From Bradyrhizobium sp. ORS 375 (GTDB taxonomy: Bacteria > Pseudomonadota > Alphaproteobacteria > Rhizobiales > Xanthobacteraceae), in assembly GCF_000239775.1 (NCBI RefSeq), contig NZ_CAFI01000333.1, positions 1-56,273 on the forward strand: a DNA stretch of 56,273 nucleotides, read 5' to 3'. The notes beneath the pieces were generated by a model. It was not told the DNA's origin. It ran no database searches and was given only the letters and a program-made list of their open reading frames with translations. Below are positions 7,359-15,920 of this stretch, piece after piece. The position numbers were made by a program, and so were the translations under genes. Positions within the stretch are counted from its first letter, which is position 1. Each line of letters begins with the position of its first letter.

Positions 7359-8930
7359 ATGAGCTTTCGTTCTAGCGTGTTCTTGGTTGCGGCATTGCTC
7401 GCAACGCCCGCCAGCGCGGCGGGCACCAATGCGGATGTGGTGCGTAATCTTGCGAGCCGGGTCGGGCCGATCGTGGGAGCAGCATCCGCCTGTCAGGCGA
7501 TCGACCAGGGCCGCGTCCAGGCCATTGTCGACAAGTTTCGCGAGGTGATCCGGGAGGCTTCCACCGGCGGCTCGGATCGCGACGAGCTGACGCGCGTGTT
7601 CAACGGCTACGTCGCCGACGGACGCAACCGCGTGGGCGCAGCTCAGACCGACTGCAACACCGCAGGTCGCCAGCTCGCAGAGCTGGAGCGATCGCTGGGC
7701 CAGACCGCGCCGAGCCAGACCGCCACCAGCCTCGCCGGGGTGATCGCCCCGTCGGCGGCGGTTGCCGCCACGGCGCCGACGGCGACGCTGCCGCCGCCCT
7801 CGGCGAGCAACGTCCAGGGCGTCAGCGCCAACGAAATCCGCTTTGGCATCGCCGCGCCGTTCTCGGGCGCGTCGAAGGAGCTGGGCCGGCAGATGAAGCT
7901 GGGCATCGAGGCCGCCTTCAATCGCGCCAACGACTCCGGCGGCATCGCCGGCCGGTCGCTGCGACTCTATTCGGCGGACGACGGTTACGAGCCGTCGCGC
8001 ACGCTGGATGCGATGAAGCAGCTCTATGAAAAGGACAAGGTGTTCGGCTTCATCGGCAATGTCGGCACGCCGACCTCGGCGGTCGCCATGCCCTACGCCC
8101 TGCAGCGCCGCACGCTGTTCTACGGCGCGTTCACCGGCGCCAACATCCTGCGCAACGATCCGCCGGATCGCTATGTCTTCAACTATCGCGCGAGCTACGC
8201 GGAAGAGACCGACACCGTCGTGCGCTATCTGGTGAAGCTGCGCCGTCTGCAGCCGCGCGACATCGCCGTGTTCGCGCAGCAGGACGCCTATGGTGATGCC
8301 GGCTTCTCCGGTGTCGCGAAGGCGTTCCGCTCGCTCGGCCTGGCCGATACCTCGATCGTGCGCTTCAACTACAAGCGCAACACGGTCGACGTCGACGAGG
8401 CGGTCAACCAGCTGCGCGCGATGAAGAACCCGCCCAAGGCCATCGTCATGGTGGCGACCTATCGGGCGGCCGCGAAGTTCATCGAGAAGACGCGCGATCT
8501 GTACCCCAGCATGATCTACACCAACGTCTCGTTCGTGGGATCGACCGAGCTGTCCGACGAGCTCATGCTGCTCGGCCCGCGCTATGCCAGCGGCGTGATC
8601 GTCACCCAGGTGGTGCCGGCCGTCGGCGGCTATTCCAGCGCCGTGCTCGAGTACAAGGGCGCGCTGGAGAAGTACTTCCCGGGTGAGGCGCCGTCCTACG
8701 TCTCGTTCGAGGGTTACGTCGCCGCCAACGTGCTGATCCAGGCCCTGCGCAAGGTCGGTCCGCAGCTCGACACTGAGGCTCTGATCGACACGCTGGAGAA
8801 CATGCAGAGCGTCGATCTCGGCCTTGGCGCCAAGCTCGGCTTCGGCCGCGCCGAGCACCAGGCGTCGCACAAGATCTGGGGCACGGCGCTCGACGAGCGC
8901 GGCAAGTTCCAGGCGATCGAGCTGGAGTAG
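7359..8930 (+). CDS. Periplasmic binding protein, array copy 3
   Basis: This is the third paralogue, 523 residues from the chosen ATG. The start was picked because a clean signal peptide follows at once (MSFRSSVFLVAALLATPASA). An upstream in-frame extension to 7233 would put 42 polar residues before it. The two-cysteine N-terminal domain (ASACQAIDQGRVQAIVDKF, then TDCNTAGRQLAELERSL) and the Peripla_BP_6 domain (IRFGIAAPFSGASKELGRQ) are conserved. All three copies end with nearly the same block, containing FGRAEHQASHKIWGTALD or its FGRSEHQ variant. A strong terminator follows within 35 bases, so this is the end of the unit. Confidence 0.88.
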   Translation: MSFRSSVFLVAALLATPASAAGTNADVVRNLASRVGPIVGAASACQAIDQGRVQAIVDKFREVIREASTGGSDRDELTRVFNGYVADGRNRVGAAQTDCNTAGRQLAELERSLGQTAPSQTATSLAGVIAPSAAVAATAPTATLPPPSASNVQGVSANEIRFGIAAPFSGASKELGRQMKLGIEAAFNRANDSGGIAGRSLRLYSADDGYEPSRTLDAMKQLYEKDKVFGFIGNVGTPTSAVAMPYALQRRTLFYGAFTGANILRNDPPDRYVFNYRASYAEETDTVVRYLVKLRRLQPRDIAVFAQQDAYGDAGFSGVAKAFRSLGLADTSIVRFNYKRNTVDVDEAVNQLRAMKNPPKAIVMVATYRAAAKFIEKTRDLYPSMIYTNVSFVGSTELSDELMLLGPRYASGVIVTQVVPAVGGYSSAVLEYKGALEKYFPGEAPSYVSFEGYVAANVLIQALRKVGPQLDTEALIDTLENMQSVDLGLGAKLGFGRAEHQASHKIWGTALDERGKFQAIELE

Positions 8931-8961
8931 TTCGAGCCCTCGAACTCAGGTTCACAAAAAC

Positions 8962-8996
8962 GACGCGGCAGCCCCCGGCTGCCGCGTCTTTCGTTT
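8962..8996 (+). terminator. Strong intrinsic terminator after the array
   Basis: A perfect 12-bp stem (GACGCGGCAGCC at 8962-8973 with GGCTGCCGCGTC at 8977-8988) with a CCC loop is followed by TTTCGTTT. It ends transcription of the binding-protein array. Confidence 0.9.
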
Positions 8997-9071
8997 GACG
9001 GTCTCCCTTGCCTCGCGCCCGAGCCTGCCTCACGCCCAAGGCGAACCGAGATGAGCGCGGTATTGTCAGCT

Positions 9072-9179
9072 GTCATTCCGAGGCGTGCGCAGCACGAACC
9101 CAGAATCCATCTCACGCCGGATCACGAAGCCCGATGGATTCCGGGCTCGCCGCGCTGGCGCGCGTCGCCCCGGAATGAC
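9072..9179. repeat. Dispersed intergenic repeat, family A copy 1
   Basis: This element is bounded by GTCATTCCG and CGGAATGAC inverted ends, with an imperfect palindromic interior (cagaatcca against tggattccg). Copies with the same ends occur at 19883-19957 and 41450-41593. It lies between genes and encodes nothing visible. Confidence 0.8.
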
Positions 9180-9223
9180 ATCGAGAGTGAGGCACGGTCT
9201 TGCCAGGCGGCGCCTGCGCCATC

Positions 9224-10192
9224 TCACAGCGGCGGGTCGATCGCCTCGTCGTATTCCTTCTTGAAGCGGGCGATCAGCTCGGCGGCCGGCACGACATCCT
9301 TGATGGCGCCGATGCCCTGGCCGGAGCCCCAGATCTCCTTCCACGCCTTCGGCTTGGCACGCTCGCCCGAGGCATCGGTGCCGAAGCTCATCTTCGACGG
9401 GTCGGAGGTCGGCAGGTTGTCGGGGTCGAGGCCGGCGTTGACGATCGACGGTTTCAGGTAGTTGCCGTGCACGCCGGTGAACAGGTTGGAATAGACGATG
9501 TCGTCGGCGCCCGACTTGGTGATCATGTCCTTGTAGGCCTCGACGGCATTCGCCTCCTTGGTGGCGATGAAGGCCGAGCCGATATAGGCGAAGTCGGCGC
9601 CGAGCACGCGCGCGGCGCGGATGGCGCGGCCGTTGGCGATCGCGCCCGACAGCGCGATCGGGCCGTCGAACCAGCTGCGCGTCTCCGACACGAAGGCGAA
9701 TGGCGAGATCGTGCCGGCATGGCCGCCGGCGCCGGCCGCGACCAGGATCAGGCCGTCAGCGCCCTTCTCGATCGCCTTGTGGGCGAAGAACTGATTGATG
9801 ACGTCGTGGAAGACGATGCCGCCCCAGCGATGCGCCGCCTGGTTCAGCTCCTCGCGCGCGCCGAGCGAGGTGATCATCATCGGCACCTTGTACTTCTCGC
9901 ACAGCGCCAGATCCTGCTCGAGCCGGTTGTTGGAGCGATGCACGATCTGGTTGACCGCGAACGGCGCCGACGGACGCTCGGGGTGCGCGCGATCGTAGGC
10001 GGCGAGTTCTTCCGTGATGCGCGCCAGCCATTCATCGAGCAGCGCGGCCGGCCGCGCGTTGAGCGCCGGAAACGAACCCACCACGCCGGCCTTGCACTGT
10101 GCGATCACCAGATCGGGCACGGAGATGATGAACAGCGGCGAGCCGATCACCGGGATCGACAGGCGCCCCTTGAACAAGGCGGGCATGGACAT
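9224..10192 (-). CDS. Nitronate monooxygenase family protein
   Basis: This is an FMN-dependent TIM-barrel enzyme of the 2-nitropropane dioxygenase/nitronate monooxygenase family, 322 residues, normal for the family. It would oxidise nitronates to carbonyl compounds and nitrite in the cytoplasm. Supporting motifs are the N-terminal IPVIGSPLFIISVPDLVIAQ, KAGVVGSFPALNARP, the phosphate-binding VAAGAGGHAGTISPF and LGADFAYIGSAF. I chose the ATG that follows AAGAGG at an eleven-base spacing; an ATG two codons later is also possible. It is a single gene flanked by unrelated genes. Some family members have other substrates, such as enoyl-ACP reduction by FabK-like forms. Confidence 0.9.
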   Translation of the reverse strand: MSMPALFKGRLSIPVIGSPLFIISVPDLVIAQCKAGVVGSFPALNARPAALLDEWLARITEELAAYDRAHPERPSAPFAVNQIVHRSNNRLEQDLALCEKYKVPMMITSLGAREELNQAAHRWGGIVFHDVINQFFAHKAIEKGADGLILVAAGAGGHAGTISPFAFVSETRSWFDGPIALSGAIANGRAIRAARVLGADFAYIGSAFIATKEANAVEAYKDMITKSGADDIVYSNLFTGVHGNYLKPSIVNAGLDPDNLPTSDPSKMSFGTDASGERAKPKAWKEIWGSGQGIGAIKDVVPAAELIARFKKEYDEAIDPPL

Positions 10193-10340
10193 GGACAGGA
10201 ATTCCTCTTGGTGAAATGCGGTGATGCTCGTTGCGCGCAAGCATGCCCGACATCATGCCGTCATGGCAATTCGCTCGCAGAGGGACCGGAAAAGCCCGTG
10301 GAGGGTCTTGCGTTGAGGCGCTGGCGGGAGCGGCCGGTCC

Positions 10341-10976
10341 CTATTGGCACAACGCTGATGTCACGAAGGTGTCGGTGCGGCAGTCGCCCGGCTTGCGTTG
10401 GCGGCCGGGAATCAGCACCCGGGCCGAGCAGGTCTCGGCCGAATCGGTGTTGAGGCTCTTGCCTTCCTTGTAGCCCTTGCCCTGACACAATTTGTCAGCC
10501 CCGAGCTTGCAATCCGGCGTGCCGTTGGCGGCGATCGGGCAGACCACGCGGCCCGTCGCCATGCTGGAGGGCTTGGTGAGCCGCGAGAGCGCGTCGCCAG
10601 TCTCTTTCAGGGCACCGCCCTGCGCAGCGCCGCCGCTCCCGGCTGGAGGGGCGGGCTGGCGGGGCGGCTGCTCGGCGGGAGCCGGGCCCGCGGCGTCCCC
10701 GGGGACGCCGGCGGCCGGCTCGCCACTGGCTTCGGCCGGACGCTTCAGCGGGATGATCGACATCTTCTCGAACAGCTTGCCGAGCTCCTCCACCAGCCCC
10801 GGATTGGACGGCGGCGACGCGGGTGCAGCAGGCGCGGGCGGCGGCTGTGGGGGCGCCTCGCGCAAGCCGGCGGCCGGCGCCGACTGCGCCGATGATGGCG
10901 TCGGCAGCCCCACGGCCAAAAGCGCCATGGCGAGCAGCGCCGGGGCTGCGATCAGCCGTTGGCGCAACGCCGACAT
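10341..10976 (-). CDS. Secreted Pro/Ala-rich protein with Cys-rich C-terminus
   Basis: I do not recognise a characterised family. The 211-residue protein begins with a signal peptide (LLAMALLAVGLPTPSSAQS), continues as a low-complexity Pro/Ala/Gly region to about residue 125, and ends in a compact domain with six cysteines (VVCPIAANGTPDCKL, LCQGKGYKEGKSL, ETCSARV, GDCRTDTF, final LCQ). The cysteines suggest a disulfide-stabilised periplasmic domain. Its start lies one base from the stop of the upstream membrane-protein gene, so the two are probably one transcript. Confidence 0.75.
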   Translation of the reverse strand: MSALRQRLIAAPALLAMALLAVGLPTPSSAQSAPAAGLREAPPQPPPAPAAPASPPSNPGLVEELGKLFEKMSIIPLKRPAEASGEPAAGVPGDAAGPAPAEQPPRQPAPPAGSGGAAQGGALKETGDALSRLTKPSSMATGRVVCPIAANGTPDCKLGADKLCQGKGYKEGKSLNTDSAETCSARVLIPGRQRKPGDCRTDTFVTSALCQ

Positions 10977-10977
10977 A

Positions 10978-11559
10978 TCAGATCAGCTTCAGCGCGACGA
11001 CGAAGCCGGCCACCAGCACGGCCGCGCCGAGCGCCACCCACAGGCCGAGATGCTTTTCGATGTGCACCCGGATCCATTCGCCGTACCGATTCAGCACGAT
11101 CGCGGCGATGAAGAAGCGGCCGCCGCGCGCCACGATCGAGCAGACGATGAACAGGAAGAGATTGTAGCCCGCGAAGCCCGAGGTGATCGTCACGAGCTTG
11201 TAGGGGATCGGGGTCAGCCCCTTCAGCAGGATGATGATCGCGCCCCACTCCGCATAGGAGGCGCGGAAGGCCTCGACCTTGTCTCCCAGGCCATAGAGAT
11301 GGATCAGCCACTGGCCGAGCGAGTCATACAGCAGCGCACCGATGGCATAGCCGACCACGCCGCCGGCGACCGAGGCCGCGGTGCAGACGCCGGCGAACAG
11401 CCAGGCCCGCTGCGGCTTCGCCAGCGACATCGGGATCAGCATCACATCCGGCGGCACCGGAAAGAACGAGCTTTCAGCGAAGGCGATCGCTGCCATGATC
11501 CAGAGGGCATGCGGCTTGTGGGCGGCGTCGATACACCAGTCATAGATCCGTCTGAGCAT
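10978..11559 (-). CDS. YqaA/DedA-type (VTT domain) membrane protein
   Basis: This is an inner-membrane protein of 193 residues with the VTT/DedA fold. Seen are an acidic residue in the first helix region (AFAESSFFPVPPDVMLIPM), a glycine-rich central helix (GGVVGYAIGALLYDSLG) and the reentrant-loop segment LLKGLTPIPYKLVTITSGFAG, followed by a conserved Arg (ARGGRFF) and a terminal helix. Members of the superfamily act in lipid scrambling or membrane homeostasis; the exact role is unknown. The stop is one base away from the next gene on the same strand. Confidence 0.88.
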   Translation of the reverse strand: MLRRIYDWCIDAAHKPHALWIMAAIAFAESSFFPVPPDVMLIPMSLAKPQRAWLFAGVCTAASVAGGVVGYAIGALLYDSLGQWLIHLYGLGDKVEAFRASYAEWGAIIILLKGLTPIPYKLVTITSGFAGYNLFLFIVCSIVARGGRFFIAAIVLNRYGEWIRVHIEKHLGLWVALGAAVLVAGFVVALKLI

Positions 11560-11634
11560 GGCTGGCGATGAAGCAAACCGGGCCGCGTTTGTCCATGGCT
11601 CATATGCGCAAGGCCGACATGGAGACCCGTGGCA

Positions 11635-12036
11635 CTAGTGCCGCTTGCGGATCGTCCTCTCCTCGGCCGCGACGATCGGTCGCTCCGCCACCCGCCCCGG
11701 CGCGACCTTGGCAATCTTCAAGGCCGATTTCGGCAGCTTCTCCGCAATGCCCAGGAGCAGCTCGCGCCGTTCCATCTCGCGCCAGACGTCCTCCGGCTGA
11801 ATGCCGAGCTCGGCCCACAGCACCGCCAGATTGTAGAACAGGTCGGCGCTCTCGCGCACCACCGCCTCAGCGTTACCGCCCACCGCGTCGATCGCGACCT
11901 CGATGGCTTCCTCGGCGAGCTTCTTGGCCATCTTGCCAGTGCCCTGCTGCAGCAGCTTGGCCGTGCGCGAGCGCGAGGGATCCTGGTCCTTCGCCGCCAG
12001 GATTGCGCGATAGAGCCGCTCGATCGAATCAGTCAT
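11635..12036 (-). CDS. hisE2: HisE-type phosphoribosyl-ATP pyrophosphohydrolase, stand-alone
   Basis: This is a PRA-PH/MazG-superfamily protein of 133 residues. HisE hydrolyses phosphoribosyl-ATP to phosphoribosyl-AMP in histidine synthesis. The helical signature is visible: TAKLLQQGTGKMAKKLAEEA (Lys-rich, then the metal-binding Glu pair) and AVVRESADLFYNLAVLW (ESADL). It has a C-terminal extension of about 30 basic residues after the core. No other his gene is in the window, whereas Bradyrhizobia carry their main hisE with hisBHAF. A second HisE copy is known in related genomes, so the symbol is an inference. Start uncertain: an ATG at 12090 would add 18 residues. Confidence 0.8.
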   Translation of the reverse strand: MTDSIERLYRAILAAKDQDPSRSRTAKLLQQGTGKMAKKLAEEAIEVAIDAVGGNAEAVVRESADLFYNLAVLWAELGIQPEDVWREMERRELLLGIAEKLPKSALKIAKVAPGRVAERPIVAAEERTIRKRH

Positions 12037-12090
12037 CGGCACACAATAGTTAAAATCAATGGCAGCGGTGTTAACGTCTGCCGCAGACAT

Positions 12091-12128
12091 GAAAAAATCC
12101 GCCGGCGCTGAGGCCGGCGGATCTTTCT
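12091..12128 (-). terminator. Intrinsic terminator of the Gly/Tyr-rich gene
   Basis: The arms ATCCGCCGGC (12097-12106) and GCCGGCGGAT (12113-12122) pair perfectly with a 6-base loop. On the minus strand the stem is followed by TTTTTT. It lies 14 bases past the stop of the upstream gene. Confidence 0.88.
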
Positions 12129-12141
12129 CACTCATCGATGA

Positions 12142-12540
12142 TCACCAGGGATTGTAGTAGCCGCCGCCGTAATACGGGCCGCCGCCATAATAGTGATATC
12201 CCGGGCCGTAGCCGCCGTAATAGGCCGGCCGGCCGTAGTAGTAGTGATCCTCGTAATACGAACGACGATTCTGGGCCGCGGCGATGGCGAGGCCGGTGCC
12301 GACGATGCCGGCGAAGGCCGCGGCTGCAGCCGCGCCGCCATTGCCGCGATAGTGACGACGGCGGGCGCTGACATCGGTCAGCCCGCCGTCATTGACCGTC
12401 TTGGCGACAACGCCCTTCTCGGCCGGCGCCGATCCGGCGAAAGCGAGGGTGGGCTGAACGGCCGTCAATGTCACCGCGGCCACCGTCGCCAGGACAGTAG
12501 CACGGCCGGCGCGTGAAACATTTCCGCGCTGTGCGATCAT
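12142..12540 (-). CDS. Small secreted Gly/Tyr-rich protein
   Basis: The 132-residue product starts at an ATG with a good GGAGG seven bases upstream. A signal peptide (VLATVAAVTLTAVQPTLAFAG) is followed by a short spacer. A hydrophobic Ala/Gly stretch comes next (GGAAAAAAFAGIVGTGLAIA), which could insert in a membrane like a glycine zipper. A tail of Tyr, Gly, His and Pro ends the protein (YYGGYGPGYHYYGGGPYYGG). Similar low-complexity surface or periplasmic proteins are common in Bradyrhizobium, some related to BA14K proteins. The function is unknown. Its own terminator follows, so it is monocistronic. Confidence 0.8.
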   Translation of the reverse strand: MIAQRGNVSRAGRATVLATVAAVTLTAVQPTLAFAGSAPAEKGVVAKTVNDGGLTDVSARRRHYRGNGGAAAAAAFAGIVGTGLAIAAAQNRRSYYEDHYYYGRPAYYGGYGPGYHYYGGGPYYGGGYYNPW

Positions 12541-12813
12541 GGGGAACCTCCGTACGATTAAATTTCGCGAACCCAACGCCTCAACTGGGGTGACAGTTCC
12601 CCTCTGGAAACCAGGAGTCGAAGCCGCAAATCGCCGCAGGCCTTGCTCATGGACCGTTCAGGTTCGTTCAGCCATGATCGGGCGCCGCCGGCCCGGGCGT
12701 TTGTCACGAGTTTGACATATCGAAGCGTGTGACGCGCGTGCGGAGGCGCGGATGAACTGATTAGGATACCGGCGTGACCGACCGGTGTGGCCTGCGAATA
12801 CCGGCGTGACCTG
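12541..12813. other. Intergenic region with a 14-bp direct repeat
   Basis: This gap lies between divergent genes. A direct repeat of ATACCGGCGTGACC occurs at 12766-12779 and 12798-12811, 32 bases apart and immediately before the downstream start codon. No convincing promoter boxes were seen. Confidence 0.5.
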
Positions 12814-13869
12814 ATGCGTATGCGACGACCCGTCACCATGCTCGCCCTTGCGCTCGTCGCGGCCTTCGTCGTGCCTGCCTGGCTGTCGCAGCCGCGCGCT
12901 GCAGCCGACGAGCCGAAACGTCCCGTCGCCGTCATGTTCGCGCTGGACCGCCCGCTCGACGGCAGCATGGCGCCGGTGGTGCTCGCGAGCAGCCGCGGGC
13001 TGTTCGGCGCCGAGGGCGTGACGGTCACGCTCACGAACGCCAAGGGCTCGCCGGATGCGATCGCGCGCGTGGCGTCGGGCGAGGCGGACATGGCGCTCGC
13101 CGACATCAACGAGCTGATCCGCTATCGCGACGGTGCGGGCAGCCAGGGCGTCAAGGCCGTGTTCGTGCTGTTCAACCGCGCGCCCTACGCGATCATCGCC
13201 CGCAAGAGCCGCGGCATCAACGCCCTCGCCGACATCGAGGGCAAGACGCTGGGCGTGGCCGAGGGCGATCTGTCGATCCGGCTGTGGCCGGCGGTCGTGA
13301 AGCAGAATCATCTGAAGCCCGAGACCATCAAGCTGTCGCGCGTCGGCGCCGCCGTGCGCGAGCCGATCCTGTCGGCGGGCCAGGTCGACGCGGTCAGCGG
13401 CTTCTCCTACCTCTCGGCGATCAATCTGCGCGACCGCGGCGTGCCCGCCGCCGATCTCGCCGTGCTGCGCTTCGCCGACTATGGCTGCGAGGCCTATGGC
13501 CACGCGGTGATCGTCAGTCCCGGCTTCGCCGCCAGGCAGCCGGCCGCGGTGAAAGCTGTCCTGCGGGCGCTGACGTCCGGCCTCCAGCTCGCGATCAAGG
13601 ACCCTCAGGGCGCGATTGCCGACGTGGTGAGCCGGATGGAGGACGGCTCACGCGAGCTCGAGCTGGAGCGGCTGCAGACGGTCCTGGCCGACAACGTGCT
13701 GACATCGGACGTGCGCCGCGATGGCATCGGCGGCATCGATCCCGCCCGGTTCGAGCGCGCGCTCGACCAGATCGCCGAGGACCGCAAATTCGTCCACAAG
13801 CGTCCGCATCCCGCCGACATCTTCGACAACGGCTTCCTGCCGCCTGCCGACAGCCGCCTGGTGAATTGA
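12814..13869 (+). CDS. NMT1/NitT-type ABC substrate-binding protein (orphan)
   Basis: This periplasmic solute-binding protein of about 351 residues is of the NMT1/THI5-like or SsuA/TauA type. It has a signal peptide (VTMLALALVAAFVVPAWL) and an N-lobe with FALDRPLDGSMAPVVLASS and GLFGAEGVTVTLTNAKGSPD. The family pattern VASGEADMALADINELI and DIEGKTLGVAEGD then follows. Family members bind nitrate, sulfonates, pyrimidine precursors or aromatic acids; the ligand cannot be inferred. No cognate permease or ATPase is adjacent. The next gene is a glucan exporter of another ABC class. The start is ambiguous among GTG 12787, ATG 12814 and ATG 12820. Confidence 0.85.
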   Translation: MRMRRPVTMLALALVAAFVVPAWLSQPRAAADEPKRPVAVMFALDRPLDGSMAPVVLASSRGLFGAEGVTVTLTNAKGSPDAIARVASGEADMALADINELIRYRDGAGSQGVKAVFVLFNRAPYAIIARKSRGINALADIEGKTLGVAEGDLSIRLWPAVVKQNHLKPETIKLSRVGAAVREPILSAGQVDAVSGFSYLSAINLRDRGVPAADLAVLRFADYGCEAYGHAVIVSPGFAARQPAAVKAVLRALTSGLQLAIKDPQGAIADVVSRMEDGSRELELERLQTVLADNVLTSDVRRDGIGGIDPARFERALDQIAEDRKFVHKRPHPADIFDNGFLPPADSRLVN

Positions 13870-13959
13870 GCGCTCGCCGCGGTCGCCCATCCCTTGCTAA
13901 CATGCGGACGCGCCCTCCGGCGCGATTCCGCCTCCGCCTGATCAAAAAGCGCCTCGCCC

Positions 13960-15747
13960 ATGTCCCTGCTCCGTGTCTACATCCGCGTGCTCCAACTGCT
14001 GGGAAAGGAGGCGCGGCTCGGCTGGATCGTGGCGATCGCCAACCTCGCGCTGGCGGTGGCGCAGTTCGCCGAGCCGGTGCTGTTCGGACGCATTGTCGAT
14101 TCGCTGTCCAGCAACGCATCGACCGCGACGGCCTGGCCGCTGCTCGGGGCCTGGGCCGCGTTCGGCCTGTTTACGATCGCAGCCAGCGCCTGGGTCGCGC
14201 TGCAGGCCGACCGGCTGGCCCATCGCCAGCGCCATGCGGTGCTCACCAGCTATTTCGAGCACATCCTGCAGCTGCCGCTGACGTTCCACTCCGGCACGCA
14301 TTCGGGACGGCTGATGAAGGTGATGATCAACGGCACCGATGCGCTGTGGCATCTGTGGCTGTCGTTCTTCCGCGAGCATTTCGCCGCGATCATGTCGGTG
14401 GTCGTGCTGCTGCCGCTGTCGCTGTATCTCAACTGGCGGCTCGCGATCCTGCTGTTCGTGCTCTGCGTCGTCTTTACGGTGCTGACCACGCTGGTCGTGC
14501 GCAAGACCTACGGCATGCAGAGCGAGGTCGAGGAGCATTACAGCAATCTCTCCGCACGCGCCTCCGACGCGCTCGGCAATGTCGCGCTGGTGCAGAGCTT
14601 CGTCCGCATCGATGCCGAGGTGCAGGGCCTGCGCCACGTCGCCGGACAATTGCTGTCGGTGCAGATGCCGGTGCTCGGCTGGTGGGCGCTGGTGACGGTG
14701 ATCACGCGCGCCTCGACCACCATCACCGTGCTCGCGATCTTCACGCTCGGCATTGCGCTGCATCAGGCCGGGCTGACCTCGGTCGGCGAGATCGTGATGT
14801 TTGTGTCGTTCGCGACCATGCTGATCCAGAAGCTCGAGCAGGTCGTGTCCTTCATCAACAACGTGTTCATGGAGGCGCCGCGGCTCGCCGAGTTCTTCAC
14901 CGTGCTCGATGCCGTGCCCGCGGTGCGCGACCGTCCCGACGCGATCGATGTCGCCCGTCTGTCCGGCCTCGTCGAGCTCAATGACGTCTCGTTCTCCTAT
15001 GACGGCAAGCGTCCGGCGGTCGAGGACCTCACCTTCACCGCGCTGCCCGGCCAGACCATCGCGCTGGTCGGCCCGACTGGCGCCGGCAAGTCGACGGCGA
15101 TCGCGCTCTTGCATCGCGCCTTCGATCCGCAGTCCGGCTTCATCAAGATCGACGGCATGGACGTGCGCGGATTGAAGCTGGCGGCGCTGCGCCGGAACAT
15201 CGGCGTGGTGTTCCAGGAGGCGCTGCTGTTCAACCGCTCGATCCGCGAGAACCTGCTGGTCGGCAAGCCCGACGCCACCGACGAGGAGCTGCGCACCGCA
15301 GCCAGCCGCGCCCAGGCGCTGGAGTTCATCGACCGCGCCGATCAGGGTTTCGACACCAATGCCGGCGAGCGCGGCCGGATGCTCTCGGGCGGCGAGCGCC
15401 AGCGGCTGTCGATCGCGCGTGCGCTGCTGAAGGATCCGCCGATCCTGATTCTCGACGAGGCGACGTCGGCGCTCGATGCCGTCACCGAGGCCAAGCTCAA
15501 CGCTGCGCTCGATGAGGTGATGAAGGGCCGAACGACCTTCGTGATCGCGCACCGGCTCTCGACCATCCGCAACGCGACCCGAATCCTGGTGTTCGAGAAC
15601 GGACGCGTGATCGAAAGCGGAACGTTCGATGAACTCGTGGCGAAAGGCGGTCATTTCGCGGAACTCGCGAAAGCCCAATTCATGGTGCAAGAGACCGCAC
15701 GCGCGGCGCTCGGTGCAAACGAGGCCGACGACTCCGTCAAGGCCTGA
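13960..15747 (+). CDS. ndvA: Cyclic beta-1,2-glucan exporter NdvA/ChvA (ABC)
   Basis: This is a fused membrane and ATPase exporter of 595 residues that in rhizobia moves cyclic beta-glucan to the periplasm, needed for hypo-osmotic adaptation and symbiosis. The N-terminus ([20 protein letters not shown]) and the segment [13 protein letters not shown] are typical of NdvA. Six membrane helices occupy residues 20-310. The ATPase has Walker [10 protein letters not shown] (371-379), signature [10 protein letters not shown], Walker [13 protein letters not shown] and the H-loop IAHRLST. The length matches the family. Bradyrhizobial glucans are beta-1,3/1,6-linked, so the exported glucan may differ from the one the name implies. 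Confidence 0.9.
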   Translation: MSLLRVYIRVLQLLGKEARLGWIVAIANLALAVAQFAEPVLFGRIVDSLSSNASTATAWPLLGAWAAFGLFTIAASAWVALQADRLAHRQRHAVLTSYFEHILQLPLTFHSGTHSGRLMKVMINGTDALWHLWLSFFREHFAAIMSVVVLLPLSLYLNWRLAILLFVLCVVFTVLTTLVVRKTYGMQSEVEEHYSNLSARASDALGNVALVQSFVRIDAEVQGLRHVAGQLLSVQMPVLGWWALVTVITRASTTITVLAIFTLGIALHQAGLTSVGEIVMFVSFATMLIQKLEQVVSFINNVFMEAPRLAEFFTVLDAVPAVRDRPDAIDVARLSGLVELNDVSFSYDGKRPAVEDLTFTALPGQTIALVGPTGAGKSTAIALLHRAFDPQSGFIKIDGMDVRGLKLAALRRNIGVVFQEALLFNRSIRENLLVGKPDATDEELRTAASRAQALEFIDRADQGFDTNAGERGRMLSGGERQRLSIARALLKDPPILILDEATSALDAVTEAKLNAALDEVMKGRTTFVIAHRLSTIRNATRILVFENGRVIESGTFDELVAKGGHFAELAKAQFMVQETARAALGANEADDSVKA

Positions 15748-15920
15748 TGGCGGGACGCTTTCATCGTGGAATTGAATGGCTGGGCTCTGTTAACCAGCAT
15801 CGAGCCGGTATAGGTTCGCGACCTGCCGCAACCGACGCGGCGCCGGACACGCTTGAAACCCGAAAGCCCGTTTGCCCATCTCGCTCGCGAGGCGGGTTCT
15901 CAAAGGACCGGACCAGACCA

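Noticed and set aside
4196-8870. Long minus-strand open frames opposite the binding-protein array
   Set aside because: They mirror the coding frames of the three receptors and show the composition of reverse-complement shadows, with no signal peptide or domain.
10341-10365. A sigma-54 promoter-like GGCAC sequence
   Set aside because: The required GC at the -12 element is missing at the correct spacing, and it lies inside a coding end.
13284-15690. Alternative open frames over the NMT1-like receptor and ndvA genes on both strands
   Set aside because: They overlap well-supported genes in other frames and have Arg/Ala-rich composition without domains.
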